Source of the DNA: Sphingomonadales bacterium EhC05
GTDB taxonomy: Bacteria; Pseudomonadota; Alphaproteobacteria; Sphingomonadales; Sphingomonadaceae
DNA: 64,000 nucleotides
Assembly (NCBI GenBank): GCA_001650955.1
Contig: LXYP01000045.1
Coordinates: 356,533 to 420,532, forward strand
Reading direction: 5' to 3'
A program made the translations under genes and the position numbers. Below the pieces are notes generated by a model. That model saw nothing but the letters and a program-made list of their open reading frames with translations, searched no databases and was not told where the DNA came from. Positions within the stretch are counted from its first letter, which is position 1, and every line of letters starts with the position of its first letter. Shown here in pieces: positions 17,914 through 26,923 of this stretch.

Positions 17914-18933
17914 TCATGGCCTACGAAATTTGGTCCACAAATGCTTGGCGAGCATCATCGGCGGCATTCTGAGCCAGTGCGATCTGATGTAAAAGATCAG
18001 GCGAGTCAGCTTGCGTGTTTCCCGACCATAGCCGTCGCGAGCAGTGAGACGATGAAGGGTCAATCTGTCGCGTATCTTTGATCCGACAGACCATTGTTCA
18101 GGGATTGCGGTTCCATAGAGTTGATGCGACAGTACCGCCGCCCAGCGCACATGCTGCAAGAGTTGGTGCCGTTGCGCTCGCTGTTCCAACTGCTGCCAGA
18201 ATTGAACGTTGTGCGCGGAAAATTCCGTCACCAGGCCGTGAAAATCCCATAAATTTCTCAAACCACCGGCGAAATCCCCATCGGCCATCACATGCGCAAC
18301 GCAATGGCAGGTCATGTCCACAGGCGCCATGATGAAGAGCCCATCTGCAAGCTCCACCGCATCCTCCAACATCTTTTGTGGGTCGGGCATGGGCTTGGCG
18401 GTCAGCGGCAAGATCGTATGATGCACGTCGATCATCTGATCGCGCTCACGATGGATCATCGGCGGCAATTCGTGCATATGTTCACGATAATATTGATCAT
18501 CATAGGGGTCAGGCTTCACCCATTCCCACCCCGCATCGAGCAGCGCTTCTTCGACCAGAGGCAGCTTGTCCTTTGCCACCAGAATATCGAGATCGCCGAT
18601 ACTGCGTCCAACTCCGGCAGCAAGACCCGCTGCGACATAGGCCGTGCCTTTCATCAGCACGGTCTTGCCTTCAACGTAAAACAGCGCCCGACGACTACAA
18701 TCGGCCTCCCACAAGGCTTGGGTTCTCACCAGCTCATGCGAATCTATCGCATCGTCAAAAATCGCCTGTACGCGATCGGGAAGGTCCAGACCTCTCAATC
18801 TGTGCGCAAGGCTGCCGATCAGCGACTCCGCTCGCGCGATGCTGATCAATTCACTCCATTGACCATCACCCAAAGCAGAAACTGACTGCGGATCCCGCAA
18901 CGCATCTATCAGGGGTGTCGCATCTTTGATCAT
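17914..18933 (-). CDS. Nucleotidyltransferase-family protein of the kinase/PqqD operon
   Basis: 339 residues resembling the uncharacterised nucleotidyltransferase family NTP_transf_5. The nucleotidyltransferase-like active site is seen as VLMKGTAYV (about residues 93-100) and GRSIGDLDILV (109-119) with the metal-binding DxD-type pair D114/D116. The rest is helical with a basic C-terminal tail. It is last in a four-gene operon and overlaps the kinase gene by four bases. Related proteins sit beside HPr-kinase-like kinases in paeninodin-type lasso peptide clusters, so a peptide-modifying role is a reasonable inference; the substrate is unknown. Confidence 0.8.
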   Translation of the reverse strand: MIKDATPLIDALRDPQSVSALGDGQWSELISIARAESLIGSLAHRLRGLDLPDRVQAIFDDAIDSHELVRTQALWEADCSRRALFYVEGKTVLMKGTAYVAAGLAAGVGRSIGDLDILVAKDKLPLVEEALLDAGWEWVKPDPYDDQYYREHMHELPPMIHRERDQMIDVHHTILPLTAKPMPDPQKMLEDAVELADGLFIMAPVDMTCHCVAHVMADGDFAGGLRNLWDFHGLVTEFSAHNVQFWQQLEQRAQRHQLLQHVRWAAVLSHQLYGTAIPEQWSVGSKIRDRLTLHRLTARDGYGRETRKLTRLIFYIRSHWLRMPPMMLAKHLWTKFRRP

Positions 18934-19799
18934 CGCAACTCAGCCCAAAGCTTGTCGATCATCGCTTGAGCTTCGTCACCTGACTGATAGTCCATCGCTT
19001 TCACGGGCACTTCGTCGACAAATCGAGTCAAGGCGCGAAAGCCTGTTTCACCCAGCGCGACATAATTGGTCGAAGCCTGGGTCAATCTGACAAAAATTTC
19101 CGATTTTCCCATATTGCGCAATGCCCCGTCGTGACCGAAACGGGGAAACAGCAGCAAAGCAGGCTTTGCCAAAACATCCATGGTTTCAACCGCAGCTTGT
19201 TGCGGTTGCAGATGCTGAATATCGCCCTTGGGCGTGCCCTGGAGCAGCGGCCCGAAACGGTCAGCGGGCACCAACTCGTTCATCGCCGGAATCGCTTCGT
19301 TCTTGAGACTGATCAGCCGAGGGAAAGGCTGTATCATCCCGCTATCAAGACATAGCAAGGCAAATTCATCGCCCATGAAACGCCAGCCATTCTCGCCGAG
19401 CATCGCTGAAAGCGTCGATTTGCCGGAACCTGATAGGCCGGTCATCAATAGAGCTTTGCCGTCTTTCTCGACCGAACTTGCGTGGAGAAGCAGATGACGC
19501 CGCCAGCCAAGCGCCATTTGCAGGTTCATTCCCATTTCCGCCGCGAGCAGATGTTGCTGCAACGGCAATGGCGCAGCGTCCGGCAACCAAAAATCGCCCG
19601 AAATATGGACTGATGGACGAATGAATTTTCGCCACGGCTTTTCCGGCTCCAATCTCACGGTAAAATCGACGAGATCATCTTCAACGCGCGGATAATGGCC
19701 GTATAGCTGGTCCAGCGTGGACACTGCCTGACGCCAGGCAGATGCGACTCTGAATCTGGCCGGCCCGACCTCGATATCAATATGGTGCATCGCGCTCAT
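18930..19799 (-). CDS. HPr kinase-related kinase (HprK-related kinase A type)
   Basis: 289 residues. The ATP-binding core resembles HPr kinase/phosphorylase: a histidine in LLLHASSV (H106), a Walker A loop GLSGSGKST (121-129) and the acidic GWRFMGDE segment (D144) corresponding to the HprK active-site aspartates. The first 90 residues lack the HprK N-terminal domain, and no HPr or PTS gene is nearby, so it probably phosphorylates something else. It is coupled by four-base overlaps to a PqqD-like protein before it and a nucleotidyltransferase after it, matching the named but functionally unproven HPr-rel-A system. Confidence 0.85.
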   Translation of the reverse strand: MSAMHHIDIEVGPARFRVASAWRQAVSTLDQLYGHYPRVEDDLVDFTVRLEPEKPWRKFIRPSVHISGDFWLPDAAPLPLQQHLLAAEMGMNLQMALGWRRHLLLHASSVEKDGKALLMTGLSGSGKSTLSAMLGENGWRFMGDEFALLCLDSGMIQPFPRLISLKNEAIPAMNELVPADRFGPLLQGTPKGDIQHLQPQQAAVETMDVLAKPALLLFPRFGHDGALRNMGKSEIFVRLTQASTNYVALGETGFRALTRFVDEVPVKAMDYQSGDEAQAMIDKLWAELR

Positions 19800-20083
19800 C
19801 CGTCGCCTTCGCGCTGCACGAGGCCCAAATCACGCAGCTCTTCCAATCGCGCCAACACGATCTCGGCGACATCAACTTCTTGTTCGACATCGAAGTGCGA
19901 AGACAACATTTCAGCGATCGCTGCAACCGATGCAGCAGCATCTCCCATCACTTCAATGATCGCCGTTACCGGGTCGGCAATCATATGCGTGATTCCCGAA
20001 CGACGGTCGAAGATGAGGGACATGCTATCCAGATCATGATGAATCAACGCATCTGATGAAGCTAGCCGGTATTTTTCATGCAT
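19796..20083 (-). CDS. PqqD-like peptide-binding protein (HPr-rel-A system type)
   Basis: 95 residues with the PqqD-type layout: beta strands (YRLASSDALIHHDLDSMSLIFDRRSG), then ITHMIADPVTAIIEVMG and a winged-helix-like half ending RLEELRDLGLVQRE. PqqD proteins and RiPP recognition elements hold a leader peptide for a partner enzyme. Here the partner is likely the kinase, whose start overlaps this stop by four bases. The start codon has only a weak ribosome binding site, so translation may depend on the upstream gene. Confidence 0.8.
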   Translation of the reverse strand: MHEKYRLASSDALIHHDLDSMSLIFDRRSGITHMIADPVTAIIEVMGDAAASVAAIAEMLSSHFDVEQEVDVAEIVLARLEELRDLGLVQREGDG

Positions 20084-20164
20084 TTCTAACTACTAACAAC
20101 TCTGGTTCAACGAGCCAAAGCTATAACAGCGAAACGTTAATTTTGATTGTGGACGAAAGCCGGC

Positions 20165-20580
20165 CTAGCGCGGCATTTGTAGCGAGGCATAGCAGGTGAA
20201 CCCGCTCTGTCCCGATTGCAGTCGACGTATATAATTCACATAGGCCTTCGACTGGTCATAAGATGTACCCGGAAGACTGCGACCATTGATCGCGCGCTTC
20301 ACTTCTTCGCCGGTAAATTCCGACCCGCCGGAGGAAAGGCGCCTGGCGTATCGGGAGAAACAATTTTCCCATCAGGGGCAATATATCCACCCGCAGCATG
20401 GTTGCCTGGAACGGGAATTTCACAATTCAGGACAGAACCGGCGGTTTGGGCCAATGCGGGTTTAATACTCACCACGGCAGATGCCGTAACGGCTCCCATC
20501 ATCAACGCCCGACGACGTGTCACGATCCCGGCATTTATGTCCGCTTGATTTTCAGCATCTTCATGCCGCCCGTCGCTCAT
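20165..20580 (-). pseudogene. Tat-like exported protein heading the kinase operon, interrupted by a one-base frameshift
   Basis: The first frame (20580 to 20299, 93 codons) has a strong CAGGAG site and a twin-arginine-like leader: TRRRALMMGAVTASAVV then IKPALAQ. It ends in the unconvincing tail GRNLPAKK. Directly after, the frame one base back stays open to the TAG at 20167-20165 and reads like real protein: FTGEEVKRAINGRSLPG, SYDQSKAYVNYIRRL, QSGFTCYASLQMPR. Loss of one base between about 20300 and 20370, for example in the GGCGGGTCGG stretch, would explain this; restored length is about 138 residues. It may be a true mutation or a sequencing error. It lies 82 bp before the PqqD-like gene on the same strand and is the natural candidate for the operon's target. 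Confidence 0.65.
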
Positions 20581-20817
20581 TTTTTAACGCTCCTGATTAG
20601 GAATTTCCTTATCGGGAGCATAAGCACACCATCGGTAAAAAGCGAGTAAACAGTGCGACCTCCAAAAACACGTCCATAAACGGGACAAATGGCGATCATT
20701 CGTTAATCCACGCGCACTTCGCTGCCGACGCATCTATTTGTAGAAAGAAACATTCTCGTTGCCGAGATCACATCTCCCGTCGTAAACGTTGTAAATCATC
20801 CGTTTTGGAACATCAGC

Positions 20818-22068
20818 ATGAACTCCATATCTCGATCGCGAATCGGCTTTGCTCTGGCTCTCATAATCGGCGGCGCCTTTTTCGCGAGCCAGATGCAGCA
20901 GAATAGCCAGCAGATCATCGTGATGTGTGCAGCAAGCATCATCGCTCTGCTGATCGTTTTAATTGATCCGCCGAAAGCTCCTTTGCCTGATCCAGCTGTC
21001 GTGGAAGGGCAACGCAAACGGATATTATATCAAGGTCGGGCAGAAGCCTATGAAGATGTGATCAGTCCGATTACCGACCCAATTTTACTGGTTCGCAATG
21101 CCAAGGTTGCCGCCGCCAACCCTGCCGCCGCCTTGGTTTTGGGAGATCATATCATCGGAGAGGACGTCCGGATCGCGATTCGCCATCCTGCTGCGGCGGA
21201 CCGGCTCGCCAATCCGAATGCCAGACATACTGGAGAACCAATATTGCTTGTTGGCGTCGGCAGCGCTGATCAACGCTGGGAACTTCGGATTCATGCTCTG
21301 CAAGACGGCCTCAAATTGGTTCAGCTATCGGACCGCAGTAGCCATTATGCTGCTGAACGGATGCGGACTGACTTTGTCGCAAACGCGAGCCACGAATTGC
21401 GCACACCATTGGCTGCGATTAAGGGTTTTATTGAAACACTGGAAAATCCCGAAGCTGGCAAAGATGATGATACGCGCGCGCGCTTTCTCAAAATAATGTA
21501 TGAAGAAGCGGATCGCATGCAGCGGCTGGTGGAAGATCTGATGTCGCTTTCGCGGATCGAAGCTGAAAAATATGAACTACCGTCTGAACCTGTTGATCTG
21601 GAAGGAATCGTTCAAGAGGCGCGAGACTTTTATGTCAACAGCAGAGGCAAGAAAGAGCAGGATTTGCGCATAATACTGCCTGATCGGATACCGCGGATTA
21701 ACGGGGACAAGGCACAATTGTCCCAAGTGATCAACAATCTGCTAAGCAACGCGTTCAAATATGGTCGAAAGAATGAACCCGTAACCATAAATGTCGCACC
21801 CAATGAAACCGGCTCGATGCTCCGCATATCGGTGATTGATGCCGGAGATGGCATAGCGGCCGAACATATTCCGCGATTGAGCGAGCGCTTTTATCGCGTT
21901 GATAAAGGCCGCAGCAAGTCAATCGGCGGGACGGGACTCGGCCTCGCGATCGTCAAACATATTTCCGAAAGACATGGCGGACGAATGGAGATTTCCAGCA
22001 CCGTCGGAATCGGGACAACAGTTTCGATTTGGCTACCTATCGTGAAGCAAGCGATCAACGCGACGTAG
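20818..22068 (+). CDS. phoR: Phosphate-regulon sensor histidine kinase
   Basis: 416 residues: two close N-terminal membrane segments (about 8-24 and 34-50), a PAS-like domain (75-175), the phospho-acceptor H192 in FVANASHELRTPL, and a C-terminal ATPase domain with N-box INNLLSNAFKYG and GTGLGLAIVKHI. Like other PhoR proteins it has almost no periplasmic loop, so it is expected to sense Pi through PstSCAB-PhoU. It precedes pstS by 200 bp, while its partner phoB lies at the far end of the locus. Confidence 0.92.
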   Translation: MNSISRSRIGFALALIIGGAFFASQMQQNSQQIIVMCAASIIALLIVLIDPPKAPLPDPAVVEGQRKRILYQGRAEAYEDVISPITDPILLVRNAKVAAANPAAALVLGDHIIGEDVRIAIRHPAAADRLANPNARHTGEPILLVGVGSADQRWELRIHALQDGLKLVQLSDRSSHYAAERMRTDFVANASHELRTPLAAIKGFIETLENPEAGKDDDTRARFLKIMYEEADRMQRLVEDLMSLSRIEAEKYELPSEPVDLEGIVQEARDFYVNSRGKKEQDLRIILPDRIPRINGDKAQLSQVINNLLSNAFKYGRKNEPVTINVAPNETGSMLRISVIDAGDGIAAEHIPRLSERFYRVDKGRSKSIGGTGLGLAIVKHISERHGGRMEISSTVGIGTTVSIWLPIVKQAINAT

Positions 22069-22135
22069 ACCGAACGAAAATGATATACGCTTGAAATATA
22101 AGAAGTATTTTGAGACTTTTTGGTGGGTCGCTCGT

Positions 22136-22164
22136 TGTCACATTAGTGTAACAATTATGTAATG
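22136..22164 (+). promoter_or_regulatory. Three tandem Pho-box units before pstS
   Basis: TGTCACA (22136-22142), TGTAACA (22147-22153) and TGTAATG (22158-22164) repeat at exactly 11-base spacing, the helical spacing of PhoB half-sites (TGTCA-N6 direct repeats). They end about 105 bp before the pstS start, inside the only sizeable gap of the locus. PhoB-P should bind here and activate pstSCAB-phoU-phoB. Confidence 0.8.
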
Positions 22165-22268
22165 ATTAGGACATTGCACCTCCCTAAAAAGGCGCTATCG
22201 AAGTCTGGTGAGTCCAGATTATTACGCAATTCACTTCTCATCTGAATCCACAAAATTGGGGACTTAAT

Positions 22269-23312
22269 ATGTTTAAAAAGGTCGCAATCGTAGCGATTTC
22301 TGCTCTCGCGCTGACGGCATGTCAGGATCAGGCATCTGGAGGTCAAGGAGGGACTCGCGGCGAAATTCGAATCGTCGGTTCATCCACAGTATTCCCGTTT
22401 GCCAAAGCAGCTGCCGAACAATTTAGCGCAAATGGTGCCAATGCTTCGCCAATTCTGGAATCGACCGGGACCGGCGGCGGAATGAAGCTATTCTGTGCAG
22501 GAGTTGGCGCAGATACGCCGGATATCGCAAATGCATCACGGCGCATTAAAGCTACCGAGCTGGAAATGTGCCTGACCAACGGCGTCACCGATGTTGTCGA
22601 AGTCAAAATCGGAATAGACGGCATTGCCGTCGCGCAATCCAATGATGGTCCGTCCTTTTCGCTGACGCCAACGCAAATATATGCAGCAATTGCCGAGCGC
22701 CCGTTTGGCAAGAAAAATGAAACCAAAAACTGGTCGGATATTGACAGCTCGCTGCCAGATATTGCGATCAGCGTTTATGGCCCACCTTCGACTTCGGGCA
22801 CGCGCGATGCGTTGACGGAATTGATTATGGAAGTGGGTTGCAAAACCGATCCTGCGACCAAGGCATTGAAAGACACGGACGGCGATGAATATGACGCTAT
22901 CTGTCACGATGTTCGTGCCGATGGCGCTTATGTTGATACCGGCGAAAATGACAATCTGATTGTCCAGAAGTTGAAAGCAAATCCCAACAGCGTTGGGATT
23001 TTTGGCTACAGCTTCCTTGAAGAGAATCTCGACACGGTACGTGGGATTTCGGTCTCGGGCGTCGCCCCAACCTATGATGCGATTGCATCGGGCGAATATC
23101 CTGGCGCAAGACCCCTATATATATATGTCAAGAAACAACATGTTGGCGTTATTCCCGCTCTTCAGGACTATGTAACCCAATTTGTCGAAGCCGGAACCAG
23201 AGATGGTTATCTGGTTGATGCAGGTTTAATTGCATCTCCAGATGATGTACGCAATGCCATGATCGAAACCGTTAAAGACATGACCGTTTTGGATGGATCC
23301 GAATTGAAGTAA
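22269..23312 (+). CDS. pstS: Phosphate-binding lipoprotein of the Pst transporter
   Basis: 347 residues. A lipoprotein signal peptide with lipobox LTAC (Cys at residue 18) replaces the soluble signal peptide of the enterobacterial protein. Phosphate-binding segments are recognisable: IVGSSTVFPFAKAAAEQF, ESTGTGGGMKLFC and SVYGPPSTSGTRDALTEL. A GGGG element precedes the ATG. It lies downstream of the Pho-box array and is the first gene of the transporter operon. Confidence 0.95.
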   Translation: MFKKVAIVAISALALTACQDQASGGQGGTRGEIRIVGSSTVFPFAKAAAEQFSANGANASPILESTGTGGGMKLFCAGVGADTPDIANASRRIKATELEMCLTNGVTDVVEVKIGIDGIAVAQSNDGPSFSLTPTQIYAAIAERPFGKKNETKNWSDIDSSLPDIAISVYGPPSTSGTRDALTELIMEVGCKTDPATKALKDTDGDEYDAICHDVRADGAYVDTGENDNLIVQKLKANPNSVGIFGYSFLEENLDTVRGISVSGVAPTYDAIASGEYPGARPLYIYVKKQHVGVIPALQDYVTQFVEAGTRDGYLVDAGLIASPDDVRNAMIETVKDMTVLDGSELK

Positions 23313-23400
23313 TTTTTTATCGAGGCCGGCCATTGCAACAGATTGTGGTCGGCCTCGACATTTCAAAATGACATCAAAAGTCAGGGGCTGATCAAAGATC

Positions 23401-24786
23401 GTGACAAGTACTACGCTTTTACTGCTTGTTTTTGGCATGGGTGCCATCGCCTGGTTTTTTGGTCGTCTGAAAGCGGCTGGACTGCGCAGCGCAGCCTCTT
23501 CGCCAAAAAGAGCGCTTCATTCCCTGCCAAATTATCATGGTTGGTATGTTGCGCTGTGGGCGATTATCCCGGCGCTGCTGTTCGTTACCGTTTGGAACAT
23601 CGTCAGCCCCTCTCTCATTACCGAAGCGGCTCTCACCAGCCCGGCAGCGCAACAACTGCCCCAAGAAGGTTTCGCCAGGGGAACGATTCTCTCAGAAGCG
23701 CGGTCGATTGCTTATGGCAATCAAAGCAATGCCTTCAATCCGCTATCAAGGACCATGGTCGGACCCTATGAAGAAGCCATCTCCTATTATCAGACGATTG
23801 GCGCGCTAGCCGCGCTTCTGCTGGTATTTGCCTGTGGTGCTTTTGCATGGTTAAGGATCAAGCCCGATCTTCGGGCGCGAACAAAAATTGAACGTGTAAC
23901 AATGATGGCGCTGTTGATCGCCTCACTCATCGCGATCGTTACCACCGTCGGGATTTTCCTTTCACTTGTGTTCGAAACCGCCCGGTTTTTCTCGATGGTT
24001 TCGCCAATAGATTTTCTGTTTGGCACCGAATGGAATCCGAAAGCCGTCGCTGGCCCGCGCGGTGAAACCGGTTTTGGCGCAATTCCCTTATTCTGGGGCA
24101 CGGTGTTCATTGGCGCGATTATCGCGATGATCGTCGCCATACCCTTGGGACTCATGAGCGCTGTCTATCTGACCCAATATGCGCCGCCTCGATTCCGCGC
24201 ATGGATGAAGCCAATTTTGGAAGTTCTCGCGGGTGTTCCAACCGTGGTTTATGGTTATTTCGCCGCATTGACAGTCGCACCTGCCCTCCGAGATTTTGCC
24301 GTATCCATCGGGATCGCTGGTGCCTCGTCCGAATCCGCGCTGGCCGCCGGTCTGGTGATGGGGATCATGATCATTCCGTTTGTTTCCTCGATGGCCGACG
24401 ATTCCATCGCAGCCGTTCCCAGTGCGATGAGAGACGGTTCCCTGGCAATGGGCGCAACGAAGAGCGAGACAATCAAGAAAGTCCTGATCCCGGCGGCCTT
24501 ACCGGGTGTTGTCGGCGGCGTTTTGCTTGCGGTCAGCCGGGCGATTGGTGAGACCATGATCGTGGTCATGGCAGCAGGACTGGCGGCCAATATGACCGCA
24601 AATCCATTTTCCAGCGTAACCACAGTGACAACTCAGATCGTCAAGCTGCTGACCGGTGACCAGGAATTTGATAGTCCCAAAACGCTGGCCGCTTTTGCAC
24701 TTGGACTGGTTCTCTTCATCGTTACATTGTTACTCAATCTGATCGCCTTGCGTGTGGTCAAGAAATATCGTGAAGCTTATGAATAG
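23401..24786 (+). CDS. pstC: Phosphate ABC transporter permease PstC
   Basis: 461 residues starting with GTG. The C-terminal 270 or so residues are the classical PstC permease with the EAA-type loop DGSLAMGATKSETIKKVLIPAAL. About 170 extra N-terminal residues contain three additional hydrophobic segments (residues 1-20, 45-65 and 125-145), which the enterobacterial protein lacks but many alphaproteobacterial PstC proteins have. It ends overlapping pstA by eight bases. Confidence 0.95.
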   Translation: MTSTTLLLLVFGMGAIAWFFGRLKAAGLRSAASSPKRALHSLPNYHGWYVALWAIIPALLFVTVWNIVSPSLITEAALTSPAAQQLPQEGFARGTILSEARSIAYGNQSNAFNPLSRTMVGPYEEAISYYQTIGALAALLLVFACGAFAWLRIKPDLRARTKIERVTMMALLIASLIAIVTTVGIFLSLVFETARFFSMVSPIDFLFGTEWNPKAVAGPRGETGFGAIPLFWGTVFIGAIIAMIVAIPLGLMSAVYLTQYAPPRFRAWMKPILEVLAGVPTVVYGYFAALTVAPALRDFAVSIGIAGASSESALAAGLVMGIMIIPFVSSMADDSIAAVPSAMRDGSLAMGATKSETIKKVLIPAALPGVVGGVLLAVSRAIGETMIVVMAAGLAANMTANPFSSVTTVTTQIVKLLTGDQEFDSPKTLAAFALGLVLFIVTLLLNLIALRVVKKYREAYE

Positions 24787-26047
24787 CCCGACAATTACAG
24801 ATATGGAACGGCGCCCCACCGAATGGCAGGGTGTGGAGATGCAAAAGCGCATCAAACGTCGTTATGCATCCGAACGGCGATTCAAAGCCTTGGGCCTGGC
24901 CGCTATTCTGATGTCCGCGGGATTTCTTGCATTTCTGCTCATCGTAATGATGAGCAACGGTTTCCGCGGGTTCACCCAAACCGAACTGCCGTTGGAAATT
25001 GACTTTCCGGCGGCAACTGGCGGCGCTTCTGCGAGCCAGTTTGAAGGTCAGAACGGATTGGCGAATATGCAGTCCATGGGTTTGCAGGACATCGTCAACA
25101 ACAGCATTGAAATTCAATATGGCGCCGATGGGAAGGACTTATTCTCATCCGGCGGCTGGACTGCAGTTGGATCAGAAATCCTCAACAACCCCGATATGGT
25201 CGAGCAGAAAACCATCATATATCTCCCAGTAGATGCTGCACTTGATGTCGCCTATAAAAGTGATGGAAATGAGGAAGCAGAAGCCCGGGTCGAACAGCTG
25301 GGCGATCAGCTTTCAACCGGCTTCAATTGGAACTTCCTGATCAGCTCCGATGCGACAGATCCGATGCAGGTGGGTATTTGGGGCGCGCTCAAAGGGTCGC
25401 TCATCACCATGTTTATCACATTGCTTCTTGCCTTTCCCGTCGGGGTTTTGGCAGCTCTCTATCTGGAGGAATATGCCCCCAAGAATCGGATTACCGATCT
25501 GATCGAAGTGTCGATCAACAATCTCGCCGCTGTCCCATCGATCATTTTTGGTTTGCTCGGCCTGGCGGTATTTCTCAACCTATTTGGTCTCCCCCGATCC
25601 GCTGCCTTGGTTGGTGGTTTGACGCTTGCGCTGATGACGATGCCGGTGATTGTAATATCCGGTCGCAACGCAGTGAAATCGGTTCCGCCATCGATCAGAG
25701 AGGCGGCACTTGGTATCGGTGCGAGCCCATTGCAGGTCGTTTTCCACCATGTTTTGCCACTCGCCTTGCCGGGTATCTTGACCGGGACCATTATCGGTAT
25801 GGCCCGGGCTTTGGGAGAGACCGCACCGCTATTGATGATCGGTATGCGCGCGTTCATCGCAACACCGCCAGATGGCGTTACCGCCCCGGCAACCGTTCTA
25901 CCTGTCCAGATTTTCCTGTGGTCGGATGAAGTTAATCGCGGTTTTGTTGAGAAAACTTCGGCGGCGATCATTGTACTTTTGCTATTTTTGCTGACGATGA
26001 ACGCTCTCGCGATCTATTTACGCAATCGTTTTGAAACCCGCTGGTAG
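24779..26047 (+). CDS. pstA: Phosphate ABC transporter permease PstA
   Basis: 422 residues from ATG 24779 (MNSPTITDMERR), overlapping the pstC stop by eight bases; an upstream in-frame ATG at 24752 would increase the overlap and is less likely. After the first membrane helix (residues 42-62) comes a periplasmic insertion of about 140 residues (for example DIVNNSIEIQYGADGKDLF), then the permease core with SIREAALGIGASPLQVVFHHVLP. The insertion makes it much longer than the enterobacterial protein. Confidence 0.94.
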   Translation: MNSPTITDMERRPTEWQGVEMQKRIKRRYASERRFKALGLAAILMSAGFLAFLLIVMMSNGFRGFTQTELPLEIDFPAATGGASASQFEGQNGLANMQSMGLQDIVNNSIEIQYGADGKDLFSSGGWTAVGSEILNNPDMVEQKTIIYLPVDAALDVAYKSDGNEEAEARVEQLGDQLSTGFNWNFLISSDATDPMQVGIWGALKGSLITMFITLLLAFPVGVLAALYLEEYAPKNRITDLIEVSINNLAAVPSIIFGLLGLAVFLNLFGLPRSAALVGGLTLALMTMPVIVISGRNAVKSVPPSIREAALGIGASPLQVVFHHVLPLALPGILTGTIIGMARALGETAPLLMIGMRAFIATPPDGVTAPATVLPVQIFLWSDEVNRGFVEKTSAAIIVLLLFLLTMNALAIYLRNRFETRW

Positions 26048-26098
26048 TCTAAAAAATGCTCCGATGTTTACAAATTTTCCCTGCTCGAAAGCGCAACC

Positions 26099-26896
26099 AT
26101 GACAAATTCTAAAAATGAGATGATCAGCGCAGGCGATGGTTCACCAAAGATGACCACGCGCAACGTCAACGTTTTCTACGGTGACAAACAAGCTATCAAC
26201 GATGTGTCCATTGATGTGAATATGGACAATGTAACCGCTTTTATCGGCCCTTCTGGCTGTGGAAAATCAACATTCTTACGCTGCCTGAACCGGATGAATG
26301 ATACGATTCCAATCGCGAAAGTCACCGGCGAGATAACGCTCGAGGGCGAGGATATCTACTCACCGACCATGGATGTTGTCCAGCTCCGTGCACGCGTCGG
26401 CATGGTCTTTCAAAAACCCAATCCTTTCCCAAAATCCATTTATGACAATGTGGCATATGGCCCGCGGATTCACGGACTGGCTGCTGGCAAAGATGAGCTG
26501 GATAATATTGTCGAGACATCGCTGCAGCGCGCCGGACTTTGGGGCGAGGTGAAAGATCGATTGCTTGACAGCGGAACCGCGCTTTCCGGCGGACAGCAGC
26601 AGCGTCTTTGTATTGCGCGCGCGATCGCCGTCGATCCGGAAGTGATTCTGATGGATGAACCCTGCTCGGCCCTTGATCCCATCGCGACAGCCAAGATTGA
26701 AGAACTCATCCACGAAATTCGTGGAAGATATGCTATTGTGATCGTGACCCACAATATGCAGCAAGCGGCGCGCGTATCGCAACGGACGGCCTTTTTCCAT
26801 CTCGGAACCCTGGTGGAATATGGCGAGACGTCAGAGATTTTTACAAATCCGACTGAGACGCAAACCCGAGACTATATCACCGGGCGCTACGGCTAA
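26099..26896 (+). CDS. pstB: Phosphate ABC transporter ATPase PstB
   Basis: 265-residue ABC ATPase energising phosphate uptake. Walker [10 protein letters not shown], the PstB-typical [12 protein letters not shown] after it, the Q-loop [14 protein letters not shown], signature [14 protein letters not shown] and Walker [14 protein letters not shown] are all intact. 51 bp after pstA and 27 bp before phoU. Confidence 0.97.
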   Translation: MTNSKNEMISAGDGSPKMTTRNVNVFYGDKQAINDVSIDVNMDNVTAFIGPSGCGKSTFLRCLNRMNDTIPIAKVTGEITLEGEDIYSPTMDVVQLRARVGMVFQKPNPFPKSIYDNVAYGPRIHGLAAGKDELDNIVETSLQRAGLWGEVKDRLLDSGTALSGGQQQRLCIARAIAVDPEVILMDEPCSALDPIATAKIEELIHEIRGRYAIVIVTHNMQQAARVSQRTAFFHLGTLVEYGETSEIFTNPTETQTRDYITGRYG

Positions 26897-26923
26897 TATT
26901 CAGAACAGAGTTAGGAATAAGAA

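Noticed and set aside
20290..20340. Programmed -1 ribosomal frameshift in the exported protein gene
   Set aside because: No canonical X XXY YYZ slippery heptamer or obvious downstream pseudoknot was found; mutation or sequencing error is simpler.
17914..20580. Complete lasso-peptide biosynthetic cluster
   Set aside because: There is no transglutaminase-like B2 protease, no asparagine-synthetase-like cyclase and no ABC exporter; only the tailoring-type genes are present.
20760..20800. Pho box in front of phoR
   Set aside because: CGTAAAC and TGTAAAT are 9 bases apart, not 11, and only two loose units exist.
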